64,000 bases of DNA from Nocardioides campestrisoli (lineage in GTDB: Bacteria; Actinomycetota; Actinomycetes; Propionibacteriales; Nocardioidaceae), in assembly GCF_013624435.2 (NCBI RefSeq), contig NZ_CP061768.1, forward strand, positions 806,001 to 870,000, given 5' to 3'. A program made the translations under genes and the position numbers. The notes under the pieces were generated by a model, which saw nothing but the letters and a program-made list of their open reading frames with translations, was not told the origin of the DNA and ran no database searches. Numbering within the stretch: the first letter of the stretch is position 1; every line of letters starts with the position of its first letter. Shown here piece after piece: positions 1 to 8,217 of the stretch.

Positions 1-283
1 GTGGCTGCTCCCGGCCCTGCGCCGGACCGGCTCCGTCCGCGAGCCGCTCCAGGTCGGCGGGGTGAAGCACCTGGGCGAGGTGAAGCCCTGGTCGCCACCG
101 CGGTCCTACGGGCTCGTGGCCGAGCTCGGGTGGGACGGCGACTTCGTCCGGAGCATGCACTCCCGGCCCGGGGGCTGGCGGCACGGCACCACCGCCGCCA
201 GCGAGGCCTCCGGTGTCCTCGCGGTCGCCTGTGCGGGCGCGGAGGCCGTGCTCGTCACCAGCGCCGAAGGAGGAGAGTCATGA
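1..283 (+). CDS. C-terminal end of an SMP-30/strictosidine-synthase-like beta-propeller protein (partial)
   Basis: Only the last 93 or so codons are inside the window, read in frame from base 2; the start lies upstream. The tail has the look of the closing blades of a gluconolactonase/strictosidine-synthase-like propeller: a YGLVAEL strand carrying a ligand-side acid, then a stretch rich in Gly, His and Thr, then SGVLAVACAGAEAVL. Such proteins hydrolyse lactones or act on related small esters. The stop overlaps the next ATG (ATGA at 280-283), so it is translationally coupled to the ABC ATPase and belongs to the same operon. The family call rests on a short tail and is tentative. Confidence 0.45.
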   Translation, partial: WLLPALRRTGSVREPLQVGGVKHLGEVKPWSPPRSYGLVAELGWDGDFVRSMHSRPGGWRHGTTAASEASGVLAVACAGAEAVLVTSAEGGES

Positions 284-1803
284 GTGCAGCCCAGCAGGAG
301 TCCCCGGTGGCGGCGGAGCCGGTCCTCCGGATGACCGGCATCACCAAGACCTACGCCGGGAACATCGCCGTGGATGCCGTCGACTTCGACGTCCGGCCGG
401 GTGAGGTCCACGCGCTCCTCGGGGAGAACGGGGCAGGCAAGTCCACTCTCTGCAAGATCATCTCGGGCGCCGCGGTGCCCGACTCCGGCGAGATGCAGCT
501 GGCGGGGGAGACCGTCCGGTTCACCCACCCGAGCGAGGCGCTCGCCGCCGGGATCAGCATGGTCTACCAGGAGACCTCGTTGATCCCCACTATGTCGGTG
601 GCGCAGAACCTCGAGCTGGGCGACGAGCCGCTGGTGGCCCGGATGCGCCGCATCAACATCTCGGCGCGCCAGCACCTGCAGTCCCTCAACTTCCATGTCC
701 CGGTCACCAAGACGGTCTCCTCCCTGGGAGGGGCGCACCGGCAGATGGTCGAGATCGTGCGCTCACTCCGCAAGGAGGCCCGCTTGGTCATCTTCGACGA
801 GCCGACGGCGACCCTGACACCGGAGGAGAAGGAGCAGCTCTTCGGCGCGATCGAGCGGCTCCGGGAGCGCGGCATCGGCATCGTCTACGTCTCGCACGCC
901 ATCGAGGAGTCGCTGCAGATCGCCGACCGGATCACCGTCCTGCGCGACGGCCAGCTCCAGAAGACCGTCTCCGCGAAGGACACGACCCGCCGGGAGATCG
1001 TCGCGGCGATGGTGGGCCGCAGCGTGGAGTACACGGTGCGCCGCGGCGGCGTCCGCCAGGCAGCCGAGCGTCGCAAGGTGCTCTCGGTGGAGAACCTCAA
1101 CATGGGCGCCGTGGTGAAGAACATGTCGTTCTCCGCCTACAGCGGGGAGGTTCTCGGCATCGCCGGCCTCGTGGGCGCAGGGCGTACCGAGACCGCGAGA
1201 ATCATCGCCGGGGCGGCCAAGCGCAGCCGGATCAACGGCGGCAGGATCTACCTCAACGGCCGTCCGGTCCGCTACAGCGTCCCCCGGCAGGCCGCCAAGG
1301 ACGGCGTCGTCTACATCACTGAGGACCGCAAGGTGAACGGGTTCTTCGAGACGATGTCGGTCGAGCAGAACATCTTCCTGGGCCACCTCGCCACGGCGAA
1401 GCGGATGCCGCTGTGGGCCCGTCCGGCCGACCGCCGGTCGGTCGCAAAGAAGTTCGTGGAGCGCTTCGCGATCCGCTCGGTCTCGGGCAAGGCCAAGGTG
1501 ATCGAGCTCTCCGGCGGCAACCAGCAGAAGGTTGTTCTGGCCAAGGCCCTGACCCGCGCACCGCAGGTCGTGATCTTCGACGAACCCACCCGAGGGGTCG
1601 ACGTCGGCGCCATCGAGGAGATCCACCAGATCATCCGGGAGTTCGCCGACTCTGGGGCCGCGGTCATCCTGCTGTCCTCCTACCTGCCGGAGATCCTGGC
1701 GCTCTCGGACCGGGTGCTGGTCGCCCGGCAGGGCAGCATCGCTGCCGAGTTCGCGCCGGAGACGGTGACCGAGGAGCGGATCATGTTCGCCGCCGTGCAC
1801 TGA
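280..1803 (+). CDS. Sugar-type (CUT2, RbsA/MglA-like) ABC transporter ATP-binding protein
   Basis: This 507-residue protein has two ABC ATPase halves in tandem, the length and plan of RbsA/MglA/XylG. The first half has Walker A GENGAGKST (K54), a degenerate signature LGGAHRQ and Walker B LVIFDEPTATL. The second half has the usual degenerate P-loop GLVGAGRTE, a full LSGGNQQ signature and VVIFDEPTRGVDVGA. It would energise import of a sugar-like or organic substrate from the cytoplasmic face. The start is supported by AAGGAGGAG just upstream, and it overlaps the preceding stop. No cognate permease or periplasmic receptor of this class follows; they must lie upstream of the window or elsewhere. 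Substrate unknown; the neighbours suggest an acid or lactone rather than a sugar. Confidence 0.9.
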   Translation: MSAAQQESPVAAEPVLRMTGITKTYAGNIAVDAVDFDVRPGEVHALLGENGAGKSTLCKIISGAAVPDSGEMQLAGETVRFTHPSEALAAGISMVYQETSLIPTMSVAQNLELGDEPLVARMRRINISARQHLQSLNFHVPVTKTVSSLGGAHRQMVEIVRSLRKEARLVIFDEPTATLTPEEKEQLFGAIERLRERGIGIVYVSHAIEESLQIADRITVLRDGQLQKTVSAKDTTRREIVAAMVGRSVEYTVRRGGVRQAAERRKVLSVENLNMGAVVKNMSFSAYSGEVLGIAGLVGAGRTETARIIAGAAKRSRINGGRIYLNGRPVRYSVPRQAAKDGVVYITEDRKVNGFFETMSVEQNIFLGHLATAKRMPLWARPADRRSVAKKFVERFAIRSVSGKAKVIELSGGNQQKVVLAKALTRAPQVVIFDEPTRGVDVGAIEEIHQIIREFADSGAAVILLSSYLPEILALSDRVLVARQGSIAAEFAPETVTEERIMFAAVH

Positions 1804-1851
1804 CCCCCCGTCGACCACCCGCATCGCGATCGTCCGCATCGCGACCACCCA

Positions 1852-1873
1852 CGTCGACCACCCACGGTCGACG
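1852..1873 (+). repeat. Intergenic hairpin between ABC ATPase and racemase genes
   Basis: CGTCGACC and GGTCGACG form a perfect 8-bp stem around a 6-base loop. It sits in a 102-bp gap made of degenerate repeats of GACCACCC and GCATCGCGA. No U-tract follows, so it may be an attenuator or processing site rather than a strong terminator. Confidence 0.45.
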
Positions 1874-1905
1874 GACCCCTACCCCATCCAAGGAGCAATC
1901 CCGCA

Positions 1906-2988
1906 ATGAGCAAGCCACTGGCCGGCATCCGGATCGTCGAGATGGCAGGGATCGGTCCCGGGCCGCACGCCTCGATGATGCTCAGCGACCTGGGCGCCGA
2001 GGTGGTCCGCGTGGTGCGGCCCACCGCCCCCGAGGCCGAGTACACGATGACGACCCACACGCTGCGCGGCCGTACGACGGTGCTCGCAGACCTCAAGGAC
2101 CCGGACGCGCTCGAGGGGGTCCGTCAGCTCCTCGACTCGGCTGACGTGGTGGTGGAGGGCTTCCGTCCCGGCGTGATGGAGCGCCTGGGGGTCGGACCCG
2201 AGGAGAGCCTGGCGCGGAACCCGCGCCTCGTCTTCGCCCGGATGACGGGGTGGGGCCAGGAGGGCCCCCTGGCGGAGGCCGCGGGTCACGACATCAACTA
2301 CATCTCCCTGACGGGTGCGCTGCACGCGATCGGCCCGGCGGACCACCCCGTGCCGCCCGCCAACCTGGTGGGTGACTTCGGCGGCGGCTCGATGTTCCTC
2401 GTCGTCGGTGTGCTGGCGGCTCTGTTCGAGCGCGAGCGGACCGGCCGTGGCCAGGTGGTGGACGCCGCTATGGTGGACGGTGCCGGCGTCCTGGTCCAGT
2501 CGCTGCTCGAGCTGCGACGCATCGGTATGTGGACCGACGAGCGCCAGAGCAACCTGCTGGACGGCGCGGCGCCCTTCTACCGGACCTACCGGTGCAGCGA
2601 CGGCCGGTTCATGGCCGTGGGCGCTATCGAGCCGCAGTTCTACGCACTGCTGCTCGAGGGCCTGGAGCTCGACCCCGCGGGGCTGCCCGACCAGAACGAC
2701 CAGAGCCGGTGGGAGGAGGTCGCCGAGGTGTTCGCCGAGGTGTTCGAGCGCCACCCGCGGGAGTACTGGACGAAGGTGTTCGAGGGCACCGACGCCTGTG
2801 TGTCGCCGGTCCTCACCTTCGAGGAGGCCCCGGACCACCCTCACGTCGCCGCGCGCGGCTCGCTCGTGCGCCGGGACGGGTCCGTGGTCGCGGCCACCGC
2901 TCCCCGCCTGTCCGCCGCCGGCGCCACGCCGACCCCCGACGGAGGAGTCCAGGAGCTTGCCGCCGTCGCGGATGCGTGGTCGCGGTGA
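1906..2988 (+). CDS. CaiB/BaiF family CoA-transferase, alpha-methylacyl-CoA racemase (AMACR/MCR) type
   Basis: The 360-residue protein matches the racemase branch of class III CoA-transferases. The three residues used by mycobacterial MCR are present: His128 in AGHDINY, Asp157 in VGDFGGGSM and Glu242 in GAIEPQFY; AAPFYRTYRCSDGRFMAVGA is also typical of the branch. The expected reaction is epimerisation of (2R)/(2S)-2-methylacyl-CoA by alpha-proton exchange, so that a stereospecific acyl-CoA dehydrogenase can act; CoA transfer is the alternative. AAGGAG lies 10 bases before the ATG. The stop overlaps the GTG of the next gene (GTGA). A paralogue with the same catalytic triad lies at 21227-22246. 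Its presence suggests alpha-methyl-branched substrates. Confidence 0.85.
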   Translation: MSKPLAGIRIVEMAGIGPGPHASMMLSDLGAEVVRVVRPTAPEAEYTMTTHTLRGRTTVLADLKDPDALEGVRQLLDSADVVVEGFRPGVMERLGVGPEESLARNPRLVFARMTGWGQEGPLAEAAGHDINYISLTGALHAIGPADHPVPPANLVGDFGGGSMFLVVGVLAALFERERTGRGQVVDAAMVDGAGVLVQSLLELRRIGMWTDERQSNLLDGAAPFYRTYRCSDGRFMAVGAIEPQFYALLLEGLELDPAGLPDQNDQSRWEEVAEVFAEVFERHPREYWTKVFEGTDACVSPVLTFEEAPDHPHVAARGSLVRRDGSVVAATAPRLSAAGATPTPDGGVQELAAVADAWSR

Positions 2989-4019
2989 GCACCCTCACGA
3001 GCGCACCCACCGCGGGCGAGATGGCCGGGCGGCTGCGGACCTGGGCCACGGCGCACGTCCCCGGCGCGGCCGAGGTGACCGACGTGGGGCCCATGCCCGG
3101 CAACGCCGGGCTCAGCTTCGGGTGCGACGTGCTCGACGCCGGGGGGAGCGTGCTGACGAGTCTGGTGGTCCGGCTGGCGCCCCCGGGCGTCCGGCGGCAG
3201 GGGAACACCGACGTGCTGCGGCAGGTCCCGCTGCTCCGGACCCTGCAGGCGGGGGGGATCCCCGTCGCGCCGCTGCTGTGGTCGACGGACGATCCCCGGT
3301 GGTTCGGGACGGACGCCATCGTCCAGGAGCGGCTGCGGGCCAAGCACCTGCCGATGCACGACCCCACGTCGGGCGCCCTGCCCGCGGACGGGGACACGAC
3401 CCCCTACCTGCGGCAGGCGGTCTCGGCCCTCGCCGAGCTGCACGCGCTCGACTGGCGCGCCGGCCTGTCGGACTGGGACGAGATCCAGTCGGTCGCCGAC
3501 CAAGTGGCCTTCTGGCGGCGGTTCCTGCCTCGCCACCCGGATCCCGCGTGGACCGAACTGGGCGAGCGCCTCGCCGACCGGCTTCTCGAGGCCGACCCCG
3601 GCGGTCATCGCACCGGCCTCTTCCACGGCGACTACCAGACCCACAACATCCTCTACGACGAGGCGGACGGCCGGCTCGTGGCAGTCATCGACTGGGAGAT
3701 CGCGGGGCTCGGGCCCGTGGGCCTCGACGTCGGCTGGCTGGCGATGATGGTCGACCCCGCCTGCTGGCACGAGGAGCGGTCCGCGGTCGCGCTCGTCCGC
3801 GAGGAGCCCGACCGGATCCGCCGTTGGTACGAGGAGGACAGCGGGCAGCCGCTGGAGCACTTCGACTACTACCAGGCGCTCGCCTGCTACCGGTACGGCG
3901 CGATCACCGGCTTCAACCTGTACCTGCACCGGAGCGGCCGACGCGTCGACGAGAGCAACGAGCTCACGGGTCCCGCGGCCCCCGCCCTGTTCCGGGCGGG
4001 CCTCCGACTCCTGTCCTGA
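2985..4019 (+). CDS. Phosphotransferase family protein (APH/ACAD10-11 kinase-domain-like)
   Basis: The 344-residue protein has the kinase fold of the aminoglycoside phosphotransferase family: an N-lobe with RLAPPGVR near residue 63, the catalytic loop HGDYQTHNILY (H214, D216, N221) and the metal-binding IDWEIAGLGPVGLDVGW (D236). In bacteria and mammals this branch sits beside, or is fused to, ACAD10/11-type dehydrogenases and phosphorylates hydroxyacyl-CoA; LvaA of Pseudomonas putida levulinate catabolism is an example. The GTG start overlaps the racemase stop as GTGA. An SDR and an ACAD10/11-type dehydrogenase follow, which favours a hydroxyacyl-CoA kinase over antibiotic resistance. The precise substrate is not visible. 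Alternative starts within 4 codons upstream are possible. Confidence 0.8.
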   Translation: MSTLTSAPTAGEMAGRLRTWATAHVPGAAEVTDVGPMPGNAGLSFGCDVLDAGGSVLTSLVVRLAPPGVRRQGNTDVLRQVPLLRTLQAGGIPVAPLLWSTDDPRWFGTDAIVQERLRAKHLPMHDPTSGALPADGDTTPYLRQAVSALAELHALDWRAGLSDWDEIQSVADQVAFWRRFLPRHPDPAWTELGERLADRLLEADPGGHRTGLFHGDYQTHNILYDEADGRLVAVIDWEIAGLGPVGLDVGWLAMMVDPACWHEERSAVALVREEPDRIRRWYEEDSGQPLEHFDYYQALACYRYGAITGFNLYLHRSGRRVDESNELTGPAAPALFRAGLRLLS

Positions 4020-4085
4020 CCGCCCTGCAACCCCTGCGCACTCAGGCGGGCTCCTGCCCGTCCCCACACTGAAGAAGGATCTGCC

Positions 4086-4904
4086 ATGGAGAACACCAGC
4101 GGTCGGGGCACGTCCCGACGCATCAGCACCTTGTCCCGCTCGGTCGAGGACCGTCGCGCCATCGTGACCGGCGCGGCCAGCGGCATGGGACGGGCGACCG
4201 CCCACCTCTTCGCCGACGAGGGCGCACGCGTGGTCGTCGCCGACCTCGGCGAGGACCGGGTCGCCGCCGTGGTCGGGGAGATCAACGAGGTCCACGGCGA
4301 GAAGGCCGCGCTCGGGGTCGTCTGCGACGTCGCAGAGCGCGCGCAGCTGGTGAACCTCGTCGAGCGCACCGTCGAGTGGGCGGGCGGTATCGACATCCTC
4401 GTCAACAACGCCGGCATCTCGGTCCCGAACGACTCCTTCCAGGAAGAGGACGAGTTCGAGGCGGTCTGGGCGCACACCATGGACGTCAACGTGACTTCCC
4501 AGGCACGCCTTGTGCGGTATGCGCTGCCGTACCTGCTGGCGGCCGGGGGCGGGCGGATCGTCAACATCGCCTCCACCGAGGCGATCATGAGCATGGCGGG
4601 CCTGATGAGCTACTCGGCGAGCAAGGCCGGGGTCACCGGCCTCACCAAGAGCCTCGCGGTCGAGCTCGGCTCCCGCGACGTCACGGTGAACTGCATCTGC
4701 CCCGGTCCGATCCGGACGGCCATGACCGAGCGGTTCCCAGACGAGAAGAAGGAGGTCTACGCCCGCCGGCGGGTGCCGGTGCGGCGCTACGGGATCCCCG
4801 AGGAGGTGGCGCAGATGACGCTCAACCTCTGCCTGCCCGCGTCGAGCTACGTCAACGGCGTGGTCATCCCGGTCGACGGCGGCCTGACCATCCGGCACAT
4901 CTGA
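4086..4904 (+). CDS. SDR family NAD(P)-dependent oxidoreductase (LvaD-like position)
   Basis: This is a classical short-chain dehydrogenase of 272 residues. It has the dinucleotide motif TGAASGMG (residues 28-35), NNAG (107-110) and the catalytic set Ser163, Tyr176 and Lys180 in YSASK. An Asp (ADLGED) at the end of beta-2 suggests NAD preference. The first 22 residues are a poorly conserved extension, so a slightly later start is possible, although GAAGGAT precedes the ATG at proper spacing. It lies between the kinase and the acyl-CoA dehydrogenase, as SDR genes do in lva-type operons. The likely substrate is a hydroxyacyl-CoA or hydroxy acid; this is inferred from context only. Confidence 0.85.
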   Translation: MENTSGRGTSRRISTLSRSVEDRRAIVTGAASGMGRATAHLFADEGARVVVADLGEDRVAAVVGEINEVHGEKAALGVVCDVAERAQLVNLVERTVEWAGGIDILVNNAGISVPNDSFQEEDEFEAVWAHTMDVNVTSQARLVRYALPYLLAAGGGRIVNIASTEAIMSMAGLMSYSASKAGVTGLTKSLAVELGSRDVTVNCICPGPIRTAMTERFPDEKKEVYARRRVPVRRYGIPEEVAQMTLNLCLPASSYVNGVVIPVDGGLTIRHI

Positions 4905-4922
4905 GACGGGAGACCGACACAC

Positions 4923-6188
4923 ATGTTCGAGAACACCGCACGCTCCCAGAAGCTCGCATCCGAGCTGACCTGCTTCATGGAGGAGCACGTCTACCCCGCC
5001 GAGGCGGCATTTGAGCAGCAGGTCGCCGAAGGGGGCGAGTCCCGCCCGCAGCCCCCGGTGCTGGAGGAGTTGAAGGCCGAGGCGCGCCGCCGGGGTCTGT
5101 GGAACTTCTTCCTGCCGCACAAGGAGGAGGGGCACTACCCTCTCACCAACAGCGAGTACGCCCCGCTGGCGGAGATCACCGGGCGCAGCATCGGGCTCGC
5201 CCCGGAGGCGCTGAACTGCGCGGCGCCCGACACCGGCAACATGGAGCTGCTCTCCATGTTCGGCACCCCGGAGCAGAAGGAGCAGTGGCTCACGCCGCTG
5301 ATGGCCGGCGAGATCCGCTCCTCCTACGTGATGACCGAGCCGCAAGTCGCTTCCTCCGACGCGAGCAACATCGAGACCTCGATCGTGCGCGACGGCGCGG
5401 AGTGGGTCGTCAACGGTCGCAAGTGGTGGATCTCCGGGGCCAACCGCGACCGCTGCAGGCTGCTCATCGTCATGGGGATCTCCGACGACAGCCCGGACGC
5501 CGACCGGCACCGTCGTCACACCATGGTCCTGGTGCCGATCGACACCCCGGGGGTGACCATCGAGCGGGACCTCTCGGTCATGGGCTACAACCCTTTCGAG
5601 AGCCACGTGGAGATGACCTTCGAGGACGTCCGCGTACCGGCGGCCAATCTGCTCGGCGACGTGGGCGCGGGGTTCGCGATGTCGCAGGCCAGGCTGGGGC
5701 CCGGAAGGATCCACCACTGCATGCGGCTGATCGGTGCCGCCGAGCGGGCGCTGGAGCTGATGATCCACCGCGCGGAGAACCGCACGGCCTTCGGCTCGCG
5801 GCTGGTCGACCAGGGCGTCATCCGCGAGTGGATCGCCGACTCGCGGATCGAGATCGACCAGGCCCGCCTCTACACCCAGTACGCCGCGCACCTCATGGAC
5901 ACCGTCGGCAACAAGGAGGCGGCGAGCCAGATCTCCGGAATCAAGGTGGTGGTTCCCAGCATGGCCGCCCGGGTGATCGACCGCGCCATCCAGGCGCACG
6001 GCGGCGGCGGGCTCAGCCAGGACTTCCCGCTGGCACGGATGTGGGTGGAGACGCGGATCATTCGGATCGCCGACGGCCCGGACGAGGTGCACCGACGTGC
6101 GGTCGCCCGCACGGAGCTCAAGAAGCTAGCGGCGGTGTGCGACCCCGCTCCGAGCGGTCTCCAGGCGCACCTGCGGCACCGGTCGTGA
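4923..6188 (+). CDS. Acyl-CoA dehydrogenase, ACAD10/ACAD11-like
   Basis: A 421-residue flavoprotein dehydrogenase. MTEPQVASSDASNIET is the flavin/substrate loop seen in ACAD10/11 and bacterial relatives, and WWISGANRDRC follows. The segment that carries the catalytic Glu-Gly-Thr in ordinary acyl-CoA dehydrogenases reads RIADGPDEVH here, as in ACAD10/11. The base is therefore not the usual glutamate, which fits enzymes acting on 4-hydroxy or 4-phospho-acyl-CoA. GGCGGGGLSQDFPLARMW is also typical. It starts 18 bases after the SDR stop and continues into the MaoC gene. With the separate kinase at 2985-4019 it reproduces the two domains of mammalian ACAD10/11. Confidence 0.88.
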   Translation: MFENTARSQKLASELTCFMEEHVYPAEAAFEQQVAEGGESRPQPPVLEELKAEARRRGLWNFFLPHKEEGHYPLTNSEYAPLAEITGRSIGLAPEALNCAAPDTGNMELLSMFGTPEQKEQWLTPLMAGEIRSSYVMTEPQVASSDASNIETSIVRDGAEWVVNGRKWWISGANRDRCRLLIVMGISDDSPDADRHRRHTMVLVPIDTPGVTIERDLSVMGYNPFESHVEMTFEDVRVPAANLLGDVGAGFAMSQARLGPGRIHHCMRLIGAAERALELMIHRAENRTAFGSRLVDQGVIREWIADSRIEIDQARLYTQYAAHLMDTVGNKEAASQISGIKVVVPSMAARVIDRAIQAHGGGGLSQDFPLARMWVETRIIRIADGPDEVHRRAVARTELKKLAAVCDPAPSGLQAHLRHRS

Positions 6189-6202
6189 AGGGCCGGGGGA
6201 GC

Positions 6203-7039
6203 ATGTCCACATCGGCGGTGGTCCACCCGCTGGTGGGCCGGGAGTACCCACCCGTCTGCCGGCGGTACGACGCCCGCGACGTCTGCCTCTACGCCCTCGG
6301 CGTCGGTACCGGGGAGGAGTCGCCGCACCTCGTCTTCGAGGGGCACCGGGACTTCGCTGCCCTGCCCACCTTCCCGCTGGTGCTCCCCTTCCCCGACGTG
6401 CTGGGGATGGGGCTGCCCGACGGCTCCACCCTCGACGACGTGCTGCATGGCGAGCAGTCGCTGGTCCTGCGGGCGCCCGTGCCGGTGGCCGGCGAGGCGG
6501 TCTCCCGCTGCCGCGTCGTCGCCGCACGCGACAAGGGTGCGGCCGCCCTCTTCGACGTCGAGGCGCGGATCGAGGTGGACGGCGTCCACGTCGCCACGGC
6601 GACGTACTCCACCTTCGTCAGGGGCGCGGGCGGGTGGGGCGGCGAGCGGGGGAGCCCGCGGCCCGACCCCGAGCCCACCGGCGAGCCCGACCTCGTGCTC
6701 GAGCACGAGGTGTCGGCGAACCAGGCGCTCGTCTACCGGCTCAGCGGCGACTCGAACCCGCTCCACGCCGACGTGGAGACGGCCCGCCGGGCCGGCCACG
6801 AGCGCCCGATCCTGCACGGGCTGAGCACGGTCGGCACCGCCGTCCGCCTCGCCCTGGAGTCCACCGGCGGCCGGCTGGAGCGGATGACCGCCCGGTTCAC
6901 CGGACCCGTGCTCCCAGGGGAACGGATCCGGGTCTCGCTCTGGACCGACGGCCCCGCCTCCTGGTTGGGCCGCGTCGACGTGGTCGGTCGGGAGGGCCCC
7001 GCCGTCGCGCCCCTGTCCCTCGTCCTCACCAGCCCGTAG
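6203..7039 (+). CDS. MaoC-like (R)-specific enoyl-CoA hydratase (hydratase 2)
   Basis: The 278-residue protein is a double hotdog hydratase. The N-terminal half (about 1-150) is the degenerate hotdog. The C-terminal half carries the hydratase-2 motif YRLSGDSNPLHAD, with catalytic Asp183 and His188, followed by RPILHGLSTVG. The reaction is hydration of trans-2-enoyl-CoA to (3R)-hydroxyacyl-CoA. It lies 14 bases after the dehydrogenase stop and 11 before the next start. The purine run before ATG 6203 is close to the start (GGGGGA, 2-base gap), so the start is likely but not certain. It would hydrate the product of the preceding dehydrogenase. Confidence 0.87.
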   Translation: MSTSAVVHPLVGREYPPVCRRYDARDVCLYALGVGTGEESPHLVFEGHRDFAALPTFPLVLPFPDVLGMGLPDGSTLDDVLHGEQSLVLRAPVPVAGEAVSRCRVVAARDKGAAALFDVEARIEVDGVHVATATYSTFVRGAGGWGGERGSPRPDPEPTGEPDLVLEHEVSANQALVYRLSGDSNPLHADVETARRAGHERPILHGLSTVGTAVRLALESTGGRLERMTARFTGPVLPGERIRVSLWTDGPASWLGRVDVVGREGPAVAPLSLVLTSP

Positions 7040-7050
7040 GAAGGTCCGCC

Positions 7051-8202
7051 ATGTCCCTGCCCAAGTCCCTCACTCGCCCCCAGTCCGGTCCCCGTCCAGC
7101 CTCGCGCGGGACGTTCCGGAGGCTGGCGACTGCTACCGGGACCGTCCTGCTGCTCGCCGGATGCGGCGGCTCCGGAGAGGGGGAGGAGGGCGGCACCCTG
7201 CTGTGGGTCAGCTCCTTCGTGACCCAGGAACACCCGTACTCCCAGGGCTTCGAGGCCTGGATGGATGCCGTCACCGAGGCCACCGACGGGGAAGTCACGT
7301 TCGAGACCTCCTACAACGGGGCCCTGTGCCAGTCGGCGGAGTCGCTGGACTGCGCCGGTTCGCGGACGGCCGACATCTCGATGATCGCCGCCGCCTATAC
7401 CCCCGAGATCGTGCTGGCCAACATCGGCGGGGTGGCCTTCCAGAGCGGGGACCCCCAGGCCGTCGGCGACGCGATGAACGCTCTGTACGCCAAGGAGGAG
7501 GCATTCCAGGCAGAGTACGCAGACCGCGGCGTGCGCATGCTCTACGCGTTCGGGGACTCCAAGCCGGTCATCGCCACCACCACGGAGGTCGACTCCCTCG
7601 GGGCCCTCGATGGCCTGACCGCGCGCACAGGGGGCGCGATGAGCACTGGGGTGGTGCCCCTCGGCATCAAGCCCGTGGCCATCGCCCCCGAGGAGATCTA
7701 CGAGAGCATGGAGCGCGGGGTGGTCGACGCGTCCGTGCTTCCGGTCCCGAGCCAGGTGGACTATCGCCTGCAGGAGGTCGCGCCCCACTTCTACGACATC
7801 GGCGCCTTCACTGGCGTCTACTCCACGCTCGCCCACGTGATCAGCACCGACACCTGGGAGTCGCTCCCCGCCGACGTGCAGGAGGCGATGACCGCCGCGA
7901 GCGAGGAGATCGCGGGGGCGTTCCAGGCGCGGTTCGTGGTGCCCGACATCGAACGGGGGTGCGGCCTGCTGGCCGACGCCGGGCGCGAGCTGCAGGAGAT
8001 CGGGCCCGTCGAGGCCGGCGAGGCCTGGGCAGCCGAGGGGGCGTCACAGCAGCGCGACGACTGGATCGAGCTCGCCACCGAGTCCGGGGTCGACGACCCG
8101 GAGGCCTACTTCGACCGCTACGTCGCGGCGCTGGAGTCCGCGGAGGCGACCGGGGAAGGGACCCCGGAGAACCACGAGATCTGCGCCGGCACAGCCGGCT
8201 GA
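7051..8202 (+). CDS. TRAP transporter DctP-family solute-binding lipoprotein (orphan)
   Basis: The 383-residue protein has a basic N-terminus, a hydrophobic stretch and the lipobox LLAGC (Cys38), so it should be an outer-leaflet lipoprotein. The mature part matches DctP receptors: QGFEAWMDAVTEATDGEVTFETSY at the start and an organic-acid binding region around GDSKPVIATT. DctP receptors normally bind carboxylates and work with the DctQ and DctM membrane proteins. Neither is in the window, while an ABC ATPase is in the same operon. AGGAAGG precedes the ATG. Either the TRAP permease lies upstream or elsewhere, or this receptor serves another transporter. The substrate is probably the carboxylate degraded by this operon. 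Confidence 0.85.
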   Translation: MSLPKSLTRPQSGPRPASRGTFRRLATATGTVLLLAGCGGSGEGEEGGTLLWVSSFVTQEHPYSQGFEAWMDAVTEATDGEVTFETSYNGALCQSAESLDCAGSRTADISMIAAAYTPEIVLANIGGVAFQSGDPQAVGDAMNALYAKEEAFQAEYADRGVRMLYAFGDSKPVIATTTEVDSLGALDGLTARTGGAMSTGVVPLGIKPVAIAPEEIYESMERGVVDASVLPVPSQVDYRLQEVAPHFYDIGAFTGVYSTLAHVISTDTWESLPADVQEAMTAASEEIAGAFQARFVVPDIERGCGLLADAGRELQEIGPVEAGEAWAAEGASQQRDDWIELATESGVDDPEAYFDRYVAALESAEATGEGTPENHEICAGTAG

Positions 8203-8217
8203 GGAAGGGACACCAGG

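Noticed and set aside
2985..4019. Aminoglycoside resistance by the phosphotransferase
   Set aside because: Neighbours are all acyl-CoA enzymes and the adjoining dehydrogenase is of the ACAD10/11 type; the small-molecule kinase reading fits better.
2841..6092. A 1083-codon open frame on the minus strand
   Set aside because: It mirrors the third-codon GC bias of the real plus-strand genes (kinase, SDR, dehydrogenase), shows no domain and is rich in His, Arg, Pro and Asp as antisense frames at high GC are.
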